This document shows positions 1 to 6,955 of a stretch of 15,083 bases of DNA, piece by piece. Source of the stretch: UBA2942 sp045127535 (GTDB lineage: Bacteria > Bacillota > Clostridia > Lachnospirales > Lachnospiraceae); contig JBGVQN010000029.1 in the NCBI GenBank assembly GCA_045127535.1, forward strand, positions 1-15,083. The letters run 5' to 3'. The stretch's first letter is position 1, and the number at the start of each line of letters is the position of its first letter. The position numbers and the translations under genes were made by a program. Below the pieces are notes generated by a model that saw only the letters and a list, made by a program, of their open reading frames with translations, made no database searches and was not told where the DNA came from.

Positions 1-25
1 GCAATTGCGAACTATATAATCGGAC

Positions 26-220
26 GCTTTGAGAAGTATCTGTAAGAAAATATTTTTACGCGACGTATCATTTATGATACGTCTGGCTCGCTCTCGCTTC
101 GGTGAAAACGCAGCGGTACTAAGGTGTCTGACAGACAAATGCACCAGTAAACAAGTTTCCTGCTGCATTTGTCTGTCAGACACCTAAGGACCGGCGTTTT
201 CAAGAGTCCTGCTTAAAAAC
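26..220 (+). repeat. Nested palindromic repeat, copy 1 (hairpin type A)
   Basis: Direct reading shows several modules. An outer left arm (26-55) matches the outer arms of the copy at 8372-8611. A perfect 9-bp palindrome follows at 63-82. The core stem has arms GAAAACGCAGCGGTACT (104-120) and GGACCGGCGTTTTC (188-201), with an unpaired AG on the left side. Inside the core is a perfect 21-bp stem (GGTGTCTGACAGACAAATGCA and its complement) around a 20-nt loop. The right outer arm is missing, so the copy is truncated towards the tRNA. Positions 95-220 are an inverted copy of 787-912, with 122 of 126 positions identical by eye. The very start of the window (AATTGCGAACT) resembles the termini of the other copies. 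Confidence 0.85.
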
Positions 221-525
221 CAACACTCCCCAGTGTGATCCAGCCCAGGACAGCCTTCTGCCAAAGCATTGTGCGGCACATATTTTGATGCATGCCAGCC
301 AAATGTATATCCTTCCTTTTTTATTATCCCGATTTTATATTTTTTCAGGCAATGAATTCTCTGTCGGCATCCTTATGACAATGCATTCCGCTTCTATTCG
401 GGGCATTTCCCAGGAAAAAGCTGTATCTTTTTTGTCAAAAATTTACATTTTACAGGTGCATTTTGCCCATTTTATAGGATATTTTCACTTTTTTAAAAAA
501 ATTGCAAAAAAATTCAAAAAAGTAC
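221..525. other. Intergenic stretch without a recognisable gene
   Basis: AT-rich DNA between repeat copy 1 and the tRNA promoter. An open frame of 94 codons starts at 285 on the plus strand. It lacks a ribosome binding site, runs through the tRNA promoter and has no recognisable composition or domain, so it is not called. Nothing else was seen. Confidence 0.6.
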
Positions 526-554
526 TTGCAAAATGTTTTGGTATCGTATATAAT
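526..554 (+). promoter_or_regulatory. Promoter of tRNA-Gln
   Basis: A -35 box TTGCAA (526-531) and a perfect -10 box TATAAT (549-554) are separated by 17 bp. The -10 ends 39 nt before the mature tRNA 5' end. This is a strong housekeeping-type promoter, as expected for a stable RNA gene. Confidence 0.85.
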
Positions 555-593
555 ATGTCTTGTCGTTAAGGAAACGACACAAAAACAAAACAT

Positions 594-665
594 TGGGTTG
601 TCGCCAAATGGTAAGGCACTGGACTCTGACTCCAGCATTTCAAGGTTCGAATCCTTGCAGCCCAG
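594..665 (+). tRNA. tRNA-Gln (anticodon CTG)
   Basis: A 72-nt cloverleaf can be folded by hand. The acceptor TGGGTTG pairs with CAGCCCA, with one G-T pair. The anticodon stem CTGGA/TCCAG encloses the loop CTCTGAC with anticodon CTG, which reads CAG codons. The T-arm contains GGTTCGAATCC. The discriminator is G and CCA is not encoded. The gene stands alone, with its own promoter upstream and an intrinsic terminator 5 nt downstream. It lies between two inverted copies of the palindromic repeat. Confidence 0.95.
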
Positions 666-670
666 CTTTT

Positions 671-698
671 AGCCAGGACATGTGTCCTGGCTTTTTTC
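671..698 (+). terminator. Intrinsic terminator of tRNA-Gln
   Basis: A perfect stem AGCCAGGACA/TGTCCTGGCT with a TG tip (about 9 bp with a 4-nt loop) is followed by a run of T (692-697). It lies just downstream of the tRNA 3' end. Confidence 0.9.
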
Positions 699-782
699 TT
701 GTGCTGCGTGGTGCTGTTCTGGGAAAATCCATATGCAAAACAGCCTGCACTGCTATGTGCCCTTGGGGAGCTGTGGAGCATG

Positions 783-937
783 GATTGTTTTTAAGCAGGG
801 CTCTTGAAAACGCCGGTCCTTAGGTGTCTGACGGGCAAATGCAGCAGGAAACTTGTTTACTGATGCATTTGTCTGTCAGACACCTTAGTACCGCTGCGTT
901 TTCACCGAAGCGCAAGCGTGCCCTGCGTGAAACAATC
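783..937 (-). repeat. Nested palindromic repeat, copy 2 (hairpin type A, inverted)
   Basis: The core at 806-903 is the reverse complement of the core at 104-201 with three differences. It keeps the AG bulge, here on the minus strand, the 21-bp inner hairpin with two changed bases, and the 20-nt loop sequence. Outside the core the arms GATTGTTTTTAAGCAGGGC and GCCCTGCGTGAAACAATC pair with each other; they are unrelated to the outer arms of the copies at 4571-4758 and 8372-8611. The module GAAGCGCAAGCGTGC flanks the core. The copy ends about 70 bp before the 3' end of the acyltransferase gene. Confidence 0.85.
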
Positions 938-1005
938 AAATTTCCCTGGCGTCTCAGGCAGACACACTGCTGCAGGCTCTTTTGTACATGGATTTTCCTA
1001 ATATA

Positions 1006-1977
1006 TCAGCGCACTGCTGGCAGCAGGGTTGGTTCCTGCAGGCGGCAGATTGGTCTGAAAAAGCGGGTGAATCCATAGAGGGCAGACATCAGGACTGCGG
1101 CAAGTACCACTGCTGTTGGTATGGTGTGTCCAAATAAATCGTACAGGGGAGCTGCCAGAGGCACAAAGCATACATGGAGGATATACACCGGCAGGGTGTC
1201 TATCCCCAGTCTGGTGCAGGGCAGTTTTTTTCGGGGTGTCCAGGCAAGAAGCAGGGTTCCAAGGCTGATGGCCGTTCCCATGCACACCAGTCTGCCTGTT
1301 ATGCCTGTCCAAAGCCGACCTGTGCCAAAGCCTGCTGCCTGATATAAAAACACATAGGACAGGCGGGAGGTGATGTATTTGACACCCAGTACCCCGGGGA
1401 TCACTGCCAGGAGAGACCAGCCTTTTTTGGCAGGAAGCTTTCTTCCCAGTCCGCACATGCCCATCATATAATATGGAAAGAACACAATTGCTCTGGACAG
1501 GCTTAAAAATCGACCTATGGCAGTGCATCCCCCACAAAGGCAGGCACCTGCCATCGCCACAAGAAGCAGCACTGTCCATGGGATCCCCTTTTGCTGACAA
1601 TACAGGCACAGCCAGCCTCCCAGGCTCCACCATACCATTGCCAGCAAAAACCACAAATGCCAGTACGGTGTAAACAACTGGCAGCTGCTTCCCCTGCTGA
1701 TGCCAACATACAGCATCACAATGCTCTGTACCACCAGATAACACTGCAGGGAGGCAATGCACTGCCTTTTGCACTTACCCATGCTTCCTGCTCCCAGACC
1801 GGTAATATAAGCAAACAGAGGCATGTGTATGCTGTAAATCAGCTTATACAAAAGGCAGATGGTCTCATTTTCCAACCTGTACTCCAACAAATGCCCCATA
1901 ATGACCAGAAACATCAGCAGTGCTTTTACATTACAGATGTAGACATCACGCACTTTCCATCCACATGCATCCTCCAT
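1006..1977 (-). CDS. Membrane acyltransferase (acyltransferase 3 / NolL-like)
   Basis: The 323-residue product is an integral membrane protein with about ten hydrophobic segments. Its N-terminus carries the family signature: an R10-D11 pair, then the first helix ending in the motif VIMGH with H29. IHMPLF follows about 22 residues later and YWHLWFL comes next. This pattern fits the acyltransferase 3 fold, closest to fucose 4-O-acetylase-like proteins (COG3594). Members transfer acetyl groups to exported sugars, cell-wall polymers or small molecules; the substrate here cannot be read. The start is fixed by AAGGAG at 1988-1993, ten bases upstream. It lies downstream of the sigma/anti-sigma pair on the same strand but is separated by a hairpin-rich 120-bp gap, so co-transcription is uncertain. 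Repeat copy 2 lies just past its 3' end. Confidence 0.85.
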   Translation of the reverse strand: MEDACGWKVRDVYICNVKALLMFLVIMGHLLEYRLENETICLLYKLIYSIHMPLFAYITGLGAGSMGKCKRQCIASLQCYLVVQSIVMLYVGISRGSSCQLFTPYWHLWFLLAMVWWSLGGWLCLYCQQKGIPWTVLLLVAMAGACLCGGCTAIGRFLSLSRAIVFFPYYMMGMCGLGRKLPAKKGWSLLAVIPGVLGVKYITSRLSYVFLYQAAGFGTGRLWTGITGRLVCMGTAISLGTLLLAWTPRKKLPCTRLGIDTLPVYILHVCFVPLAAPLYDLFGHTIPTAVVLAAVLMSALYGFTRFFRPICRLQEPTLLPAVR

Positions 1978-2010
1978 TGTTTATCCACTCCTTTTGCAAA
2001 TATTTCCAGA

Positions 2011-2096
2011 CAATTGCAAATCTGCATTCACTTTCAGCTTTGTAAAGTGCCTGCGTGAAAATATTTTCTGACAGGTACTTCACAAAGCGTCCCCTT
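2011..2096 (-). repeat. Repeat relic: outer palindrome without the core (copy 5)
   Basis: The arms GCTTTGTAAAGTGCCTG (2037-2053) and CAGGTACTTCACAAAGC (2072-2088) pair over 17 positions, including two wobbles, around a loop containing GAAAATATTTTC. The left flank from 2011 (CAATTGC...TCAGCTTTG) aligns with the reverse complement of the right outer arm at 8581-8609. The right arm aligns with the outer arm at 21-55. Everything between the outer arms in the full copies is absent here. It lies directly after the stop of the anti-sigma gene. There is no T-run, so it is not a classical terminator. Confidence 0.65.
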
Positions 2097-3365
2097 CTAT
2101 TGGTAATGCACGCCGATTGCTTCTCCCAGAGAAAAGTCCGTTCTGGATGACCATGCCCCCAGTCTGACCTGTCCTTCCTCTACGCTCAGATGCAGGACAG
2201 CCTTTTCTTTTTTCCCTGCGGAATTTTTTTCCACTACAGACAACACGATACTCCAGCCTTCTTCATTGTAATAGGCATCCTGGAAAGAGATCTCTGCAAA
2301 AGAATAGCCCTGTTTTTCATAAGACTCCATAGACTGCACAAAGCGTTTTTCCATCTCTGCCACATATTCTTCCTGCGTCATGGAAAATACGTCTCCGTAC
2401 CAGTCATCAAAGGACGCATTTACCTGGGCAATGTATTCCGGTATATAGTCTGCTACTGCCTGGTATATTTCTGCAGGCATCATTTTCATATCATAATAAA
2501 ATGCCTGCAGCAGGGTGTCCCGGTCTGCATCTTTGACGCTTTGGTAAATGACTGCATCAATATAGTAAACGCCCCACTCTGTTTCCAGACGACCAAATCC
2601 TTCTTCTTGCCGGTCATACACTTCTGTGCTGCCCTCTCCGGCAAAATACACCTGGATTCCATTGCGGTTTTCCGAAACGGTATATTCTCTTACCACTGCA
2701 TCCCACACGGCTTCCGGTATGGGCACCCCATACGCATATCCATAAATCATATCCCGCCAAAAGTCGTTTTCTCCCTCTGCCTCTAACACTGCTGCAATGT
2801 CCAGGTTACCCTTGTAAATCTCCTCCTGGGGATATGCAGAGCTGACCATCCATGTTTCTCCTGACAGATGGATCTCTGTAAAATCATCCCGGAAGGTCTC
2901 ATATTCATGATTCAAAATGGTTTCATAATCCTCTGCAAAAGGGATCTGGGCAGCAGCCTTTTCATACTGCTTCTGCTGCAGATTTTTTAAAAATGTTTTG
3001 GCCGTGGCGATTTCATCCAGATTGGTAAAGCACATGCCCTCTTTCTGATATTGATTCACGGACATGACCCCCAGACAGACCAATGGAAAGATCATCAGCA
3101 CTGCTGTCAGGGAAATCATCCACCGGCGGCGGATCCTGCCAAAGCTTTTTTTCAGTGCCTTTTCTTCCTGTGCCTGCTGTATGGGCACCTGGGGCAGTTT
3201 TGCGTCCCCCTCCATGGCAGCCAGCCTTTGCCGGCAGTCTCTGCACTCTGCCAAATGTGCTTCGATGGCCTGTCTGCTGCTTTCTGTACAAACTTCATCC
3301 ACATACAGAGGCAGCAAATCCTCCATGATTCCACAATCCACTGTAGTTTTCTTTGCTTTTTCCAC
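2097..3365 (-). CDS. Membrane anti-sigma factor with N-terminal zinc finger
   Basis: Predicted 422 residues. The N-terminus holds an anti-sigma zinc-binding motif (C11, then H37-xxx-C41-xx-C44), typical of proteins that hold an ECF sigma factor at the membrane. A basic stretch and one transmembrane helix follow at about residues 82-104. About 315 residues of acidic, aromatic-rich extracytoplasmic sequence remain, with no domain I recognise. The start is uncertain. GAAAGGAG (3373-3380) lies 7 nt before GTG 3365 but only 1 nt before ATG 3371, so GTG is preferred. An upstream in-frame GTG at 3413 would place the ribosome site inside the gene. The gene follows the ECF sigma gene by 55 nt and is almost certainly co-transcribed with it. 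The inducing signal is unknown. Confidence 0.85.
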   Translation of the reverse strand: MEKAKKTTVDCGIMEDLLPLYVDEVCTESSRQAIEAHLAECRDCRQRLAAMEGDAKLPQVPIQQAQEEKALKKSFGRIRRRWMISLTAVLMIFPLVCLGVMSVNQYQKEGMCFTNLDEIATAKTFLKNLQQKQYEKAAAQIPFAEDYETILNHEYETFRDDFTEIHLSGETWMVSSAYPQEEIYKGNLDIAAVLEAEGENDFWRDMIYGYAYGVPIPEAVWDAVVREYTVSENRNGIQVYFAGEGSTEVYDRQEEGFGRLETEWGVYYIDAVIYQSVKDADRDTLLQAFYYDMKMMPAEIYQAVADYIPEYIAQVNASFDDWYGDVFSMTQEEYVAEMEKRFVQSMESYEKQGYSFAEISFQDAYYNEEGWSIVLSVVEKNSAGKKEKAVLHLSVEEGQVRLGAWSSRTDFSLGEAIGVHYQ

Positions 3366-3420
3366 TGTCATACTCCTTTCTATCTGCCCGATGCTGTTGA
3401 TCTGATCGCCCACACCGGAT

Positions 3421-3912
3421 TCACATTTTGGGATTCAATTGCTCAGCAATTTTATTTTTTGCCCGATAAAAGGTGACTCTCGCCCAGCTTTCCGACTTGC
3501 CAAAAGCTGCAGCAATGTCTTTTAGCTGGCTTTCTCCAAAGACCCGCATAATAAATACTTCTCTATAGGGTTCTTCCAGCCCATATACCGCCTGCCGGAT
3601 ACGTCTGAGTTCCTCTGCCTGGATCACCAGCTCTTCCGGCTGTTCTCTTGTATGTACAGCTGCTTCCGGCATTTCTTCTGCATCTGTAAAATGCTTCTGC
3701 CGCCTGCATTCTTTCAGCCAGGCATGTTTGCCGATCTGACACAGCCAGGTATACACGCTGCTTCGGCCCTCAAACTGCTCTATGTGCAAAAATGCCTGAT
3801 AAAAGGTCTCCTGCATCAGTTCTTCTGCCTGATCTGCATCTCCTGTCAGGGCCAGCAGGAATCGGTACACCGGCCTGCCATACTTCTGATAAATATCCTG
3901 AAATAGTGCCAT
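3421..3912 (-). CDS. ECF-type RNA polymerase sigma factor
   Basis: A 163-residue sigma-70 family protein of group IV (ECF). Region 2 covers about residues 5-70 with the core-binding signature around ELMQETFYQAF, then the -10 recognition helix (SSVYTWLCQIGKHAWLKE). A short acidic linker of about 30 residues follows. Region 4 covers about 105-157 with the helix-turn-helix LKDIAAAFGKSESWARVTFY. Region 3 is absent, as expected for ECF. The start is supported by GAGAGG (3919-3924), 6 nt upstream. The partner anti-sigma factor is directly downstream. Pairs like this usually control envelope-stress genes and their own promoter. A TATAAT on the minus strand (3953-3958) lies upstream, but no convincing -35 box or repeated ECF box was found. 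Confidence 0.93.
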   Translation of the reverse strand: MALFQDIYQKYGRPVYRFLLALTGDADQAEELMQETFYQAFLHIEQFEGRSSVYTWLCQIGKHAWLKECRRQKHFTDAEEMPEAAVHTREQPEELVIQAEELRRIRQAVYGLEEPYREVFIMRVFGESQLKDIAAAFGKSESWARVTFYRAKNKIAEQLNPKM

Positions 3913-4166
3913 TCCTTGCCTCTCTTATGTTTTGTCCGGTACTTACGTGGGGATTATACGAACGCTTTCCATAGGAACTGGGGTAAAATTGTGATGTGGG
4001 GGACCCTCTCTCCCTTCGATGAAAATGCAGCTCCTATGAAAAGCTGACTTTGGATACCGCTGTCATATACCGGAGGTATTTGTCTTAGTCGGTTCTATCT
4101 GTTAGAGACAGATGGGGAAAGAACGTTACAAAAAAGTGTTTGGACTGCATGAGGAAGTGTATGAAA
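3913..4166. other. Intergenic stretch upstream of the sigma factor gene
   Basis: This stretch holds the sigma gene ribosome site and a minus-strand TATAAT (3953-3958). A segment around 4000-4035 (CTTCGATGAAAATGCAGC) resembles the flank CTTCGGTGAAAACGCAGC of the palindromic repeats and may be a decayed copy. It also has a small hairpin ATCTGT...ACAGAT at about 4097-4114. No gene was seen. Confidence 0.4.
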
Positions 4167-4203
4167 AAAACCTTCTATGATACTTACATCATAAAAGGTT
4201 TTG
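4164..4203 (-). terminator. Terminator after the small acidic gene
   Basis: Arms 4167-4181 (AAAACCTTCTATGAT) and 4188-4202 form a 15-bp stem with one mismatch and a 6-nt loop. On the minus strand the stem runs into a T-run (complement of A 4164-4170). The stem begins about 30 nt after the stop of the 4233-4454 gene. On the plus strand it is also followed by a T-rich stretch, so it may act in both directions. Confidence 0.75.
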
Positions 4204-4232
4204 GTTCTTTTTCAAAAAGCTTTGGATACAGA

Positions 4233-4454
4233 TTACATTTCCTGAATATAATCAATCACATCATAAATGACCTGCTGCTGGTCTTCCTCGCACTCTGCTG
4301 CTACACCAAGCAGAAAATCTACACATTCATCCGGTTCTTCCAACCCCTTGCCCTTTTCTAACTGGCGGACAAAATCAAGCATCCATTCCTTGTCGCTTTC
4401 CTCTAATTCTGCTGCAATGGTCTTTAACTGCAAAAGCTGTTTTTTTACATTCAT
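4233..4454 (-). CDS. Small acidic protein of unknown function
   Basis: Predicted 73 residues, rich in Glu and Asp with many Leu/Val/Gln heptad-like positions. It is probably all-helical and soluble, with no signal peptide and no transmembrane segment. I do not recognise the family. Two starts are possible. ATG 4454 has AAGG at 4462-4465, 7 nt upstream. GTG 4460, two codons earlier, has AAGG at 4467-4470. The ATG is preferred. The gene stands alone, with a terminator behind it and the palindromic repeat copy 4 in front. Host-like codon use, a ribosome site and a terminator make it a credible gene. Confidence 0.65.
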   Translation of the reverse strand: MNVKKQLLQLKTIAAELEESDKEWMLDFVRQLEKGKGLEEPDECVDFLLGVAAECEEDQQQVIYDVIDYIQEM

Positions 4455-4570
4455 GTGCACACCTTACCTTTCTATCTATTTGTACAAATCCGGTACTATC
4501 TGTAAAACCAGATGCCCCCAGATTCTTTCCTGTAACATATTCCTCTCTATTATACCAAAAAGTTTGACAT

Positions 4571-4758
4571 TTGCGAAACTGATTTTTCTGCATCCCAGCA
4601 CAATATATTTTTGATGAAAAGCCGTAGGAAAACGCCGGCACTTTGAAAAATTCGCTGAAAGCGGATTTTTCATTAGTACCGCTGCGTTTGACTCAGAGCG
4701 CAAGCGTGCTTTTCATGAAAATATATTGTGCCGGGATGCAGAAAAATCTGTTTCGCAA
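4571..4758 (-). repeat. Nested palindromic repeat, copy 4 (hairpin type C)
   Basis: The outer arms 4571-4621 and 4709-4758 are about 50 nt long and pair at about 47 positions. They are unrelated in sequence to the outer arms of the other copies apart from the terminal TTGCGAAAC/GTTTCGCAA. The core arms (GGAAAACGCCGG at 4628 and TACCGCTGCGTTT ending 4689) are the family core in minus orientation with the AG bulge kept. The tip hairpin is TGAAAAATTCGCT/AGCGGATTTTTCA with a GAA loop, unlike the tips of the other copies. The module GAGCGCAAGCGTGC follows the core. The element lies between two minus-strand genes, in the gap upstream of the small acidic gene and downstream of truA. Confidence 0.85.
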
Positions 4759-4958
4759 TTACCTAATACCAGAAAGTAAGTCCTACAGATACTGTTTTTC
4801 TCATTTTTATTGCCGGGTCTGCAGCTTTGGATTCCATATCCCTTCCAGACCGTATACAGCACAAAAGTCTACATTTGGCATCCTTAACCCACGATCTAAA
4901 GTCCGTGGGATCACAATGGTTTTATTTCAAAGTGCTCATAACAGCAGGGGGACTTCTC
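4759..4958. other. Intergenic stretch with an IS200/IS605-like hairpin
   Basis: The only structure noticed is the imperfect hairpin CCCACG (4888-4893) / CGTGGG (4904-4909) with the tip ATCTAAAGTC. It resembles the subterminal hairpins recognised by IS200/IS605 TnpA transposases. No tnpA or tnpB sequence lies nearby, so it could be a relic, a small non-autonomous derivative, or chance. No terminator with a T-run was found behind truA. Confidence 0.3.
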
Positions 4959-5708
4959 TCATACTTTATCCGGGTACCCTACAGCCATCAGCATCAATCC
5001 TTCCGCCGGTGCAGTAAATCCTGCTGCAGCTCTGTCTTTTGCCGCAAGGATGGCGGGCATTGTTTCCGGTGCGCGCTTGCCTTCCCCTACTTCTATCAGG
5101 GTCCCGGTCAGGATCCTGACCATGTTGTAGAGGAATCCATTGCCCCGAAAGGTAAGTATAATTTCCTCTGCAGCTTCCGTCAGGCGGATTTCATACAGCT
5201 CACGGACTGTGGACTTTTTGCTGCGCTTTGTACTGCAAAAGCTCTGGAAATCATGAGTTCCGATCAGCAGATCTGCAGCAGCTCTCATAGCAGCAGTATC
5301 CAGACTGCTGCCGTATTCATAGACATAGCTGCGCTCAAATACGTTCCGCACATGCCCTGTATGGATCCGGTACTGATAGGTCTTTTCCACTGCATTGAGA
5401 CGGGCATGGAATCTTGGCTTTGCTTCTTCTATGGAGCAGACTGCCATATCCTTTGGCAGATACTGATTACAGGCTTCCTGCAGCTTGGCACAGTCCCATT
5501 GTCTTTCCAGCTGAAAACTGGCCACCTGCCCCATGGCATGTACCCCTGCATCTGTACGGCCGGAACCATGTATTTCCACCACTTCACCGGTCAGGCGGCT
5601 TAACAAGGCTTCCAGCTTTCCCTGTATGGTATTGGCAGTGTTGCCCTGCTTCTGCCAGCCGTCATAGCGGGTACCGTCGTAAGAAAGCACCATTTTATAA
5701 TTCTGCAT
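4959..5708 (-). CDS. truA: tRNA pseudouridine(38-40) synthase TruA
   Basis: TruA converts uridines 38, 39 and 40 in the anticodon arm of many tRNAs to pseudouridine. The 249-residue product has the expected family length. It shows the N-terminal MVLSYDGTRYDGWQ motif, the catalytic motif GSGRTDAGVHA with the nucleophile D53, and the C-terminal FLYNMVRILTG motif. The start ATG 5708 is chosen because GGAGG lies at 5713-5717 and the longer frame would run through that ribosome site. It is 36 nt downstream of the M42 peptidase gene on the same strand, so the two probably form one transcript. Confidence 0.97.
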   Translation of the reverse strand: MQNYKMVLSYDGTRYDGWQKQGNTANTIQGKLEALLSRLTGEVVEIHGSGRTDAGVHAMGQVASFQLERQWDCAKLQEACNQYLPKDMAVCSIEEAKPRFHARLNAVEKTYQYRIHTGHVRNVFERSYVYEYGSSLDTAAMRAAADLLIGTHDFQSFCSTKRSKKSTVRELYEIRLTEAAEEIILTFRGNGFLYNMVRILTGTLIEVGEGKRAPETMPAILAAKDRAAAGFTAPAEGLMLMAVGYPDKV

Positions 5709-5744
5709 TGATCCTCCTTTTTTCAACATACCATTTGTTAACCA

Positions 5745-6785
5745 TTAAATGTCCAGCACATATGCCAGCAGCAGATTGACTGTATTGCGCAGCCCGGATA
5801 TATGGGTGCGCTCCATCCCATGGCTGCAGTACACTGCCATACCAAATGCAGCCGCCCGGATGTTGTTGCCTGCTCTGACTGCTGCATTGGCATCTGTCCC
5901 ATAGCGATAGAAAATATCCACTGCATAGTCACAGCCGGCCTTTTCTGCATAATTCACCAGGCGGGTGGTCAGCTCATAATCATAAGGCGCTGCATTGTCC
6001 TTGGCACAAATGCTGACTGCATACTCATTGCCATCATAATCAGGACCAATGAGTCCAATATCCACTGCCACATATTCAGAAACCCCCTCCGGCAGATAGG
6101 TTCCTCCAAACCCGATCTCCTCTCCATAAGGAAATGCCAGAATGGTTTTATACTTTGGCTTTAATTGATGTTCTGTCAAATATTTGAGCATGGCAAAGCA
6201 GCAGGCAATGGAAGCCTTATCGTCTATAAAGCGGGACTTCAGATATCCATTGTCTGTATACTGGCACCGTGGATCTATGGAAATATAATCTCCATGGCGG
6301 ATGCCAAGAGCAGTCACCTCTGCCTTAGAGCTGACCTTTTCATCCAGGATCACCATCATGGTGTTTTCAGTGCGCTCCAGCGTCCGGGCATCATCAAATA
6401 CATGGACAGAATGAGACTGACAGGCAAACAGACCTGTATACTCCCTGCCATCCCTTGTATGCACCGTTACCGTTTCCCCTTCCAGACTTCCATAATTGAC
6501 ACCGCCTAACTGACGCACACGGATCATACCGTCATTGTCGATCCGGCGGACTACCATACCCAGGGTATCTGCATGAGCGCCTACCAGTACGGTTTTGGAA
6601 TTGTCCTCTCCCTCCAGGGTGATATACGCAGTGCTTTTGTTGTCATAGGTAACGGTCTTGCCAAACTTTGCAGCATACGTCTCTAACACGGGATTCAGCT
6701 TTACATAGTAGCCCACAGGGCTTGGCACTGATACAATGTCCTGAAAGCAGTCAATCAAAAACCGTTCATCAATTTCAAATCTCAT
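5745..6785 (-). CDS. M42 family metallopeptidase (aminopeptidase / CelM-FrvX type)
   Basis: The 346-residue cytoplasmic enzyme has the two-metal M42 architecture. Metal ligands are visible in order: H71-x-D73 (AHADTLG), D188 in SRFIDDKAS, the catalytic pair E222-E223 in GEEIGF, D242 in VAVDIG, and a C-terminal His in YCSHGMERTH (about H322). Residues about 75-165 form the inserted dimerisation/PDZ-like domain. Relatives are tetrahedral aminopeptidases that trim short peptides, and some were first annotated as endoglucanases; the substrate here cannot be set from sequence. The start is supported by AGAGG (6791-6795), 5 nt upstream. It leads a two-gene transcript with truA and is divergent from the SpoIID-like gene. 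Confidence 0.93.
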   Translation of the reverse strand: MRFEIDERFLIDCFQDIVSVPSPVGYYVKLNPVLETYAAKFGKTVTYDNKSTAYITLEGEDNSKTVLVGAHADTLGMVVRRIDNDGMIRVRQLGGVNYGSLEGETVTVHTRDGREYTGLFACQSHSVHVFDDARTLERTENTMMVILDEKVSSKAEVTALGIRHGDYISIDPRCQYTDNGYLKSRFIDDKASIACCFAMLKYLTEHQLKPKYKTILAFPYGEEIGFGGTYLPEGVSEYVAVDIGLIGPDYDGNEYAVSICAKDNAAPYDYELTTRLVNYAEKAGCDYAVDIFYRYGTDANAAVRAGNNIRAAAFGMAVYCSHGMERTHISGLRNTVNLLLAYVLDI

Positions 6786-6876
6786 CTTTTCCTCTATTCC
6801 GAAGCCCTTGCTTTGCTGTAAAGCCCTGCAGAGACAGGGTTTGCAGGCTTCTATTTACGTATTTTCGCCCTTTTGG

Positions 6877-6906
6877 ATATCATTTCGGGCCCCTATTCAT
6901 ATACTA
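6877..6906 (+). promoter_or_regulatory. Candidate mother-cell sigma promoter (SigE/SigK-like)
   Basis: CATATACTA (6898-6906) fits the SigK-type -10 pattern CATAnnnTA and is close to the SigE -10. An ATA at 6877-6879 lies 18 nt upstream, as in some SigE promoters. No good TTGACA-type -35 was found. It sits about 50 nt before the start of a gene with a SpoIID-like core. This is a weak pattern match that gains weight only from the context. Confidence 0.3.
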
Positions 6907-6955
6907 ATACAGATGCCAAGGTTATTCAACCTGTTTTCTCTAAAGGAACCATGCC

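Noticed and set aside
285..569. Plus-strand 94-codon open frame
   Set aside because: It has no ribosome site, overlaps the tRNA promoter, has low-complexity Lys/Phe-rich content and no recognisable domain.
998..1774. Minus-strand 258-codon frame overlapping the acyltransferase
   Set aside because: It is a shadow frame with Cys/His/Pro-rich composition. The other frame has clear family motifs and a ribosome site.
4827..5603. Plus-strand 258-codon frame opposite truA
   Set aside because: It is antisense to a gene with clear catalytic motifs, and its composition is Cys/Ser/His-rich.
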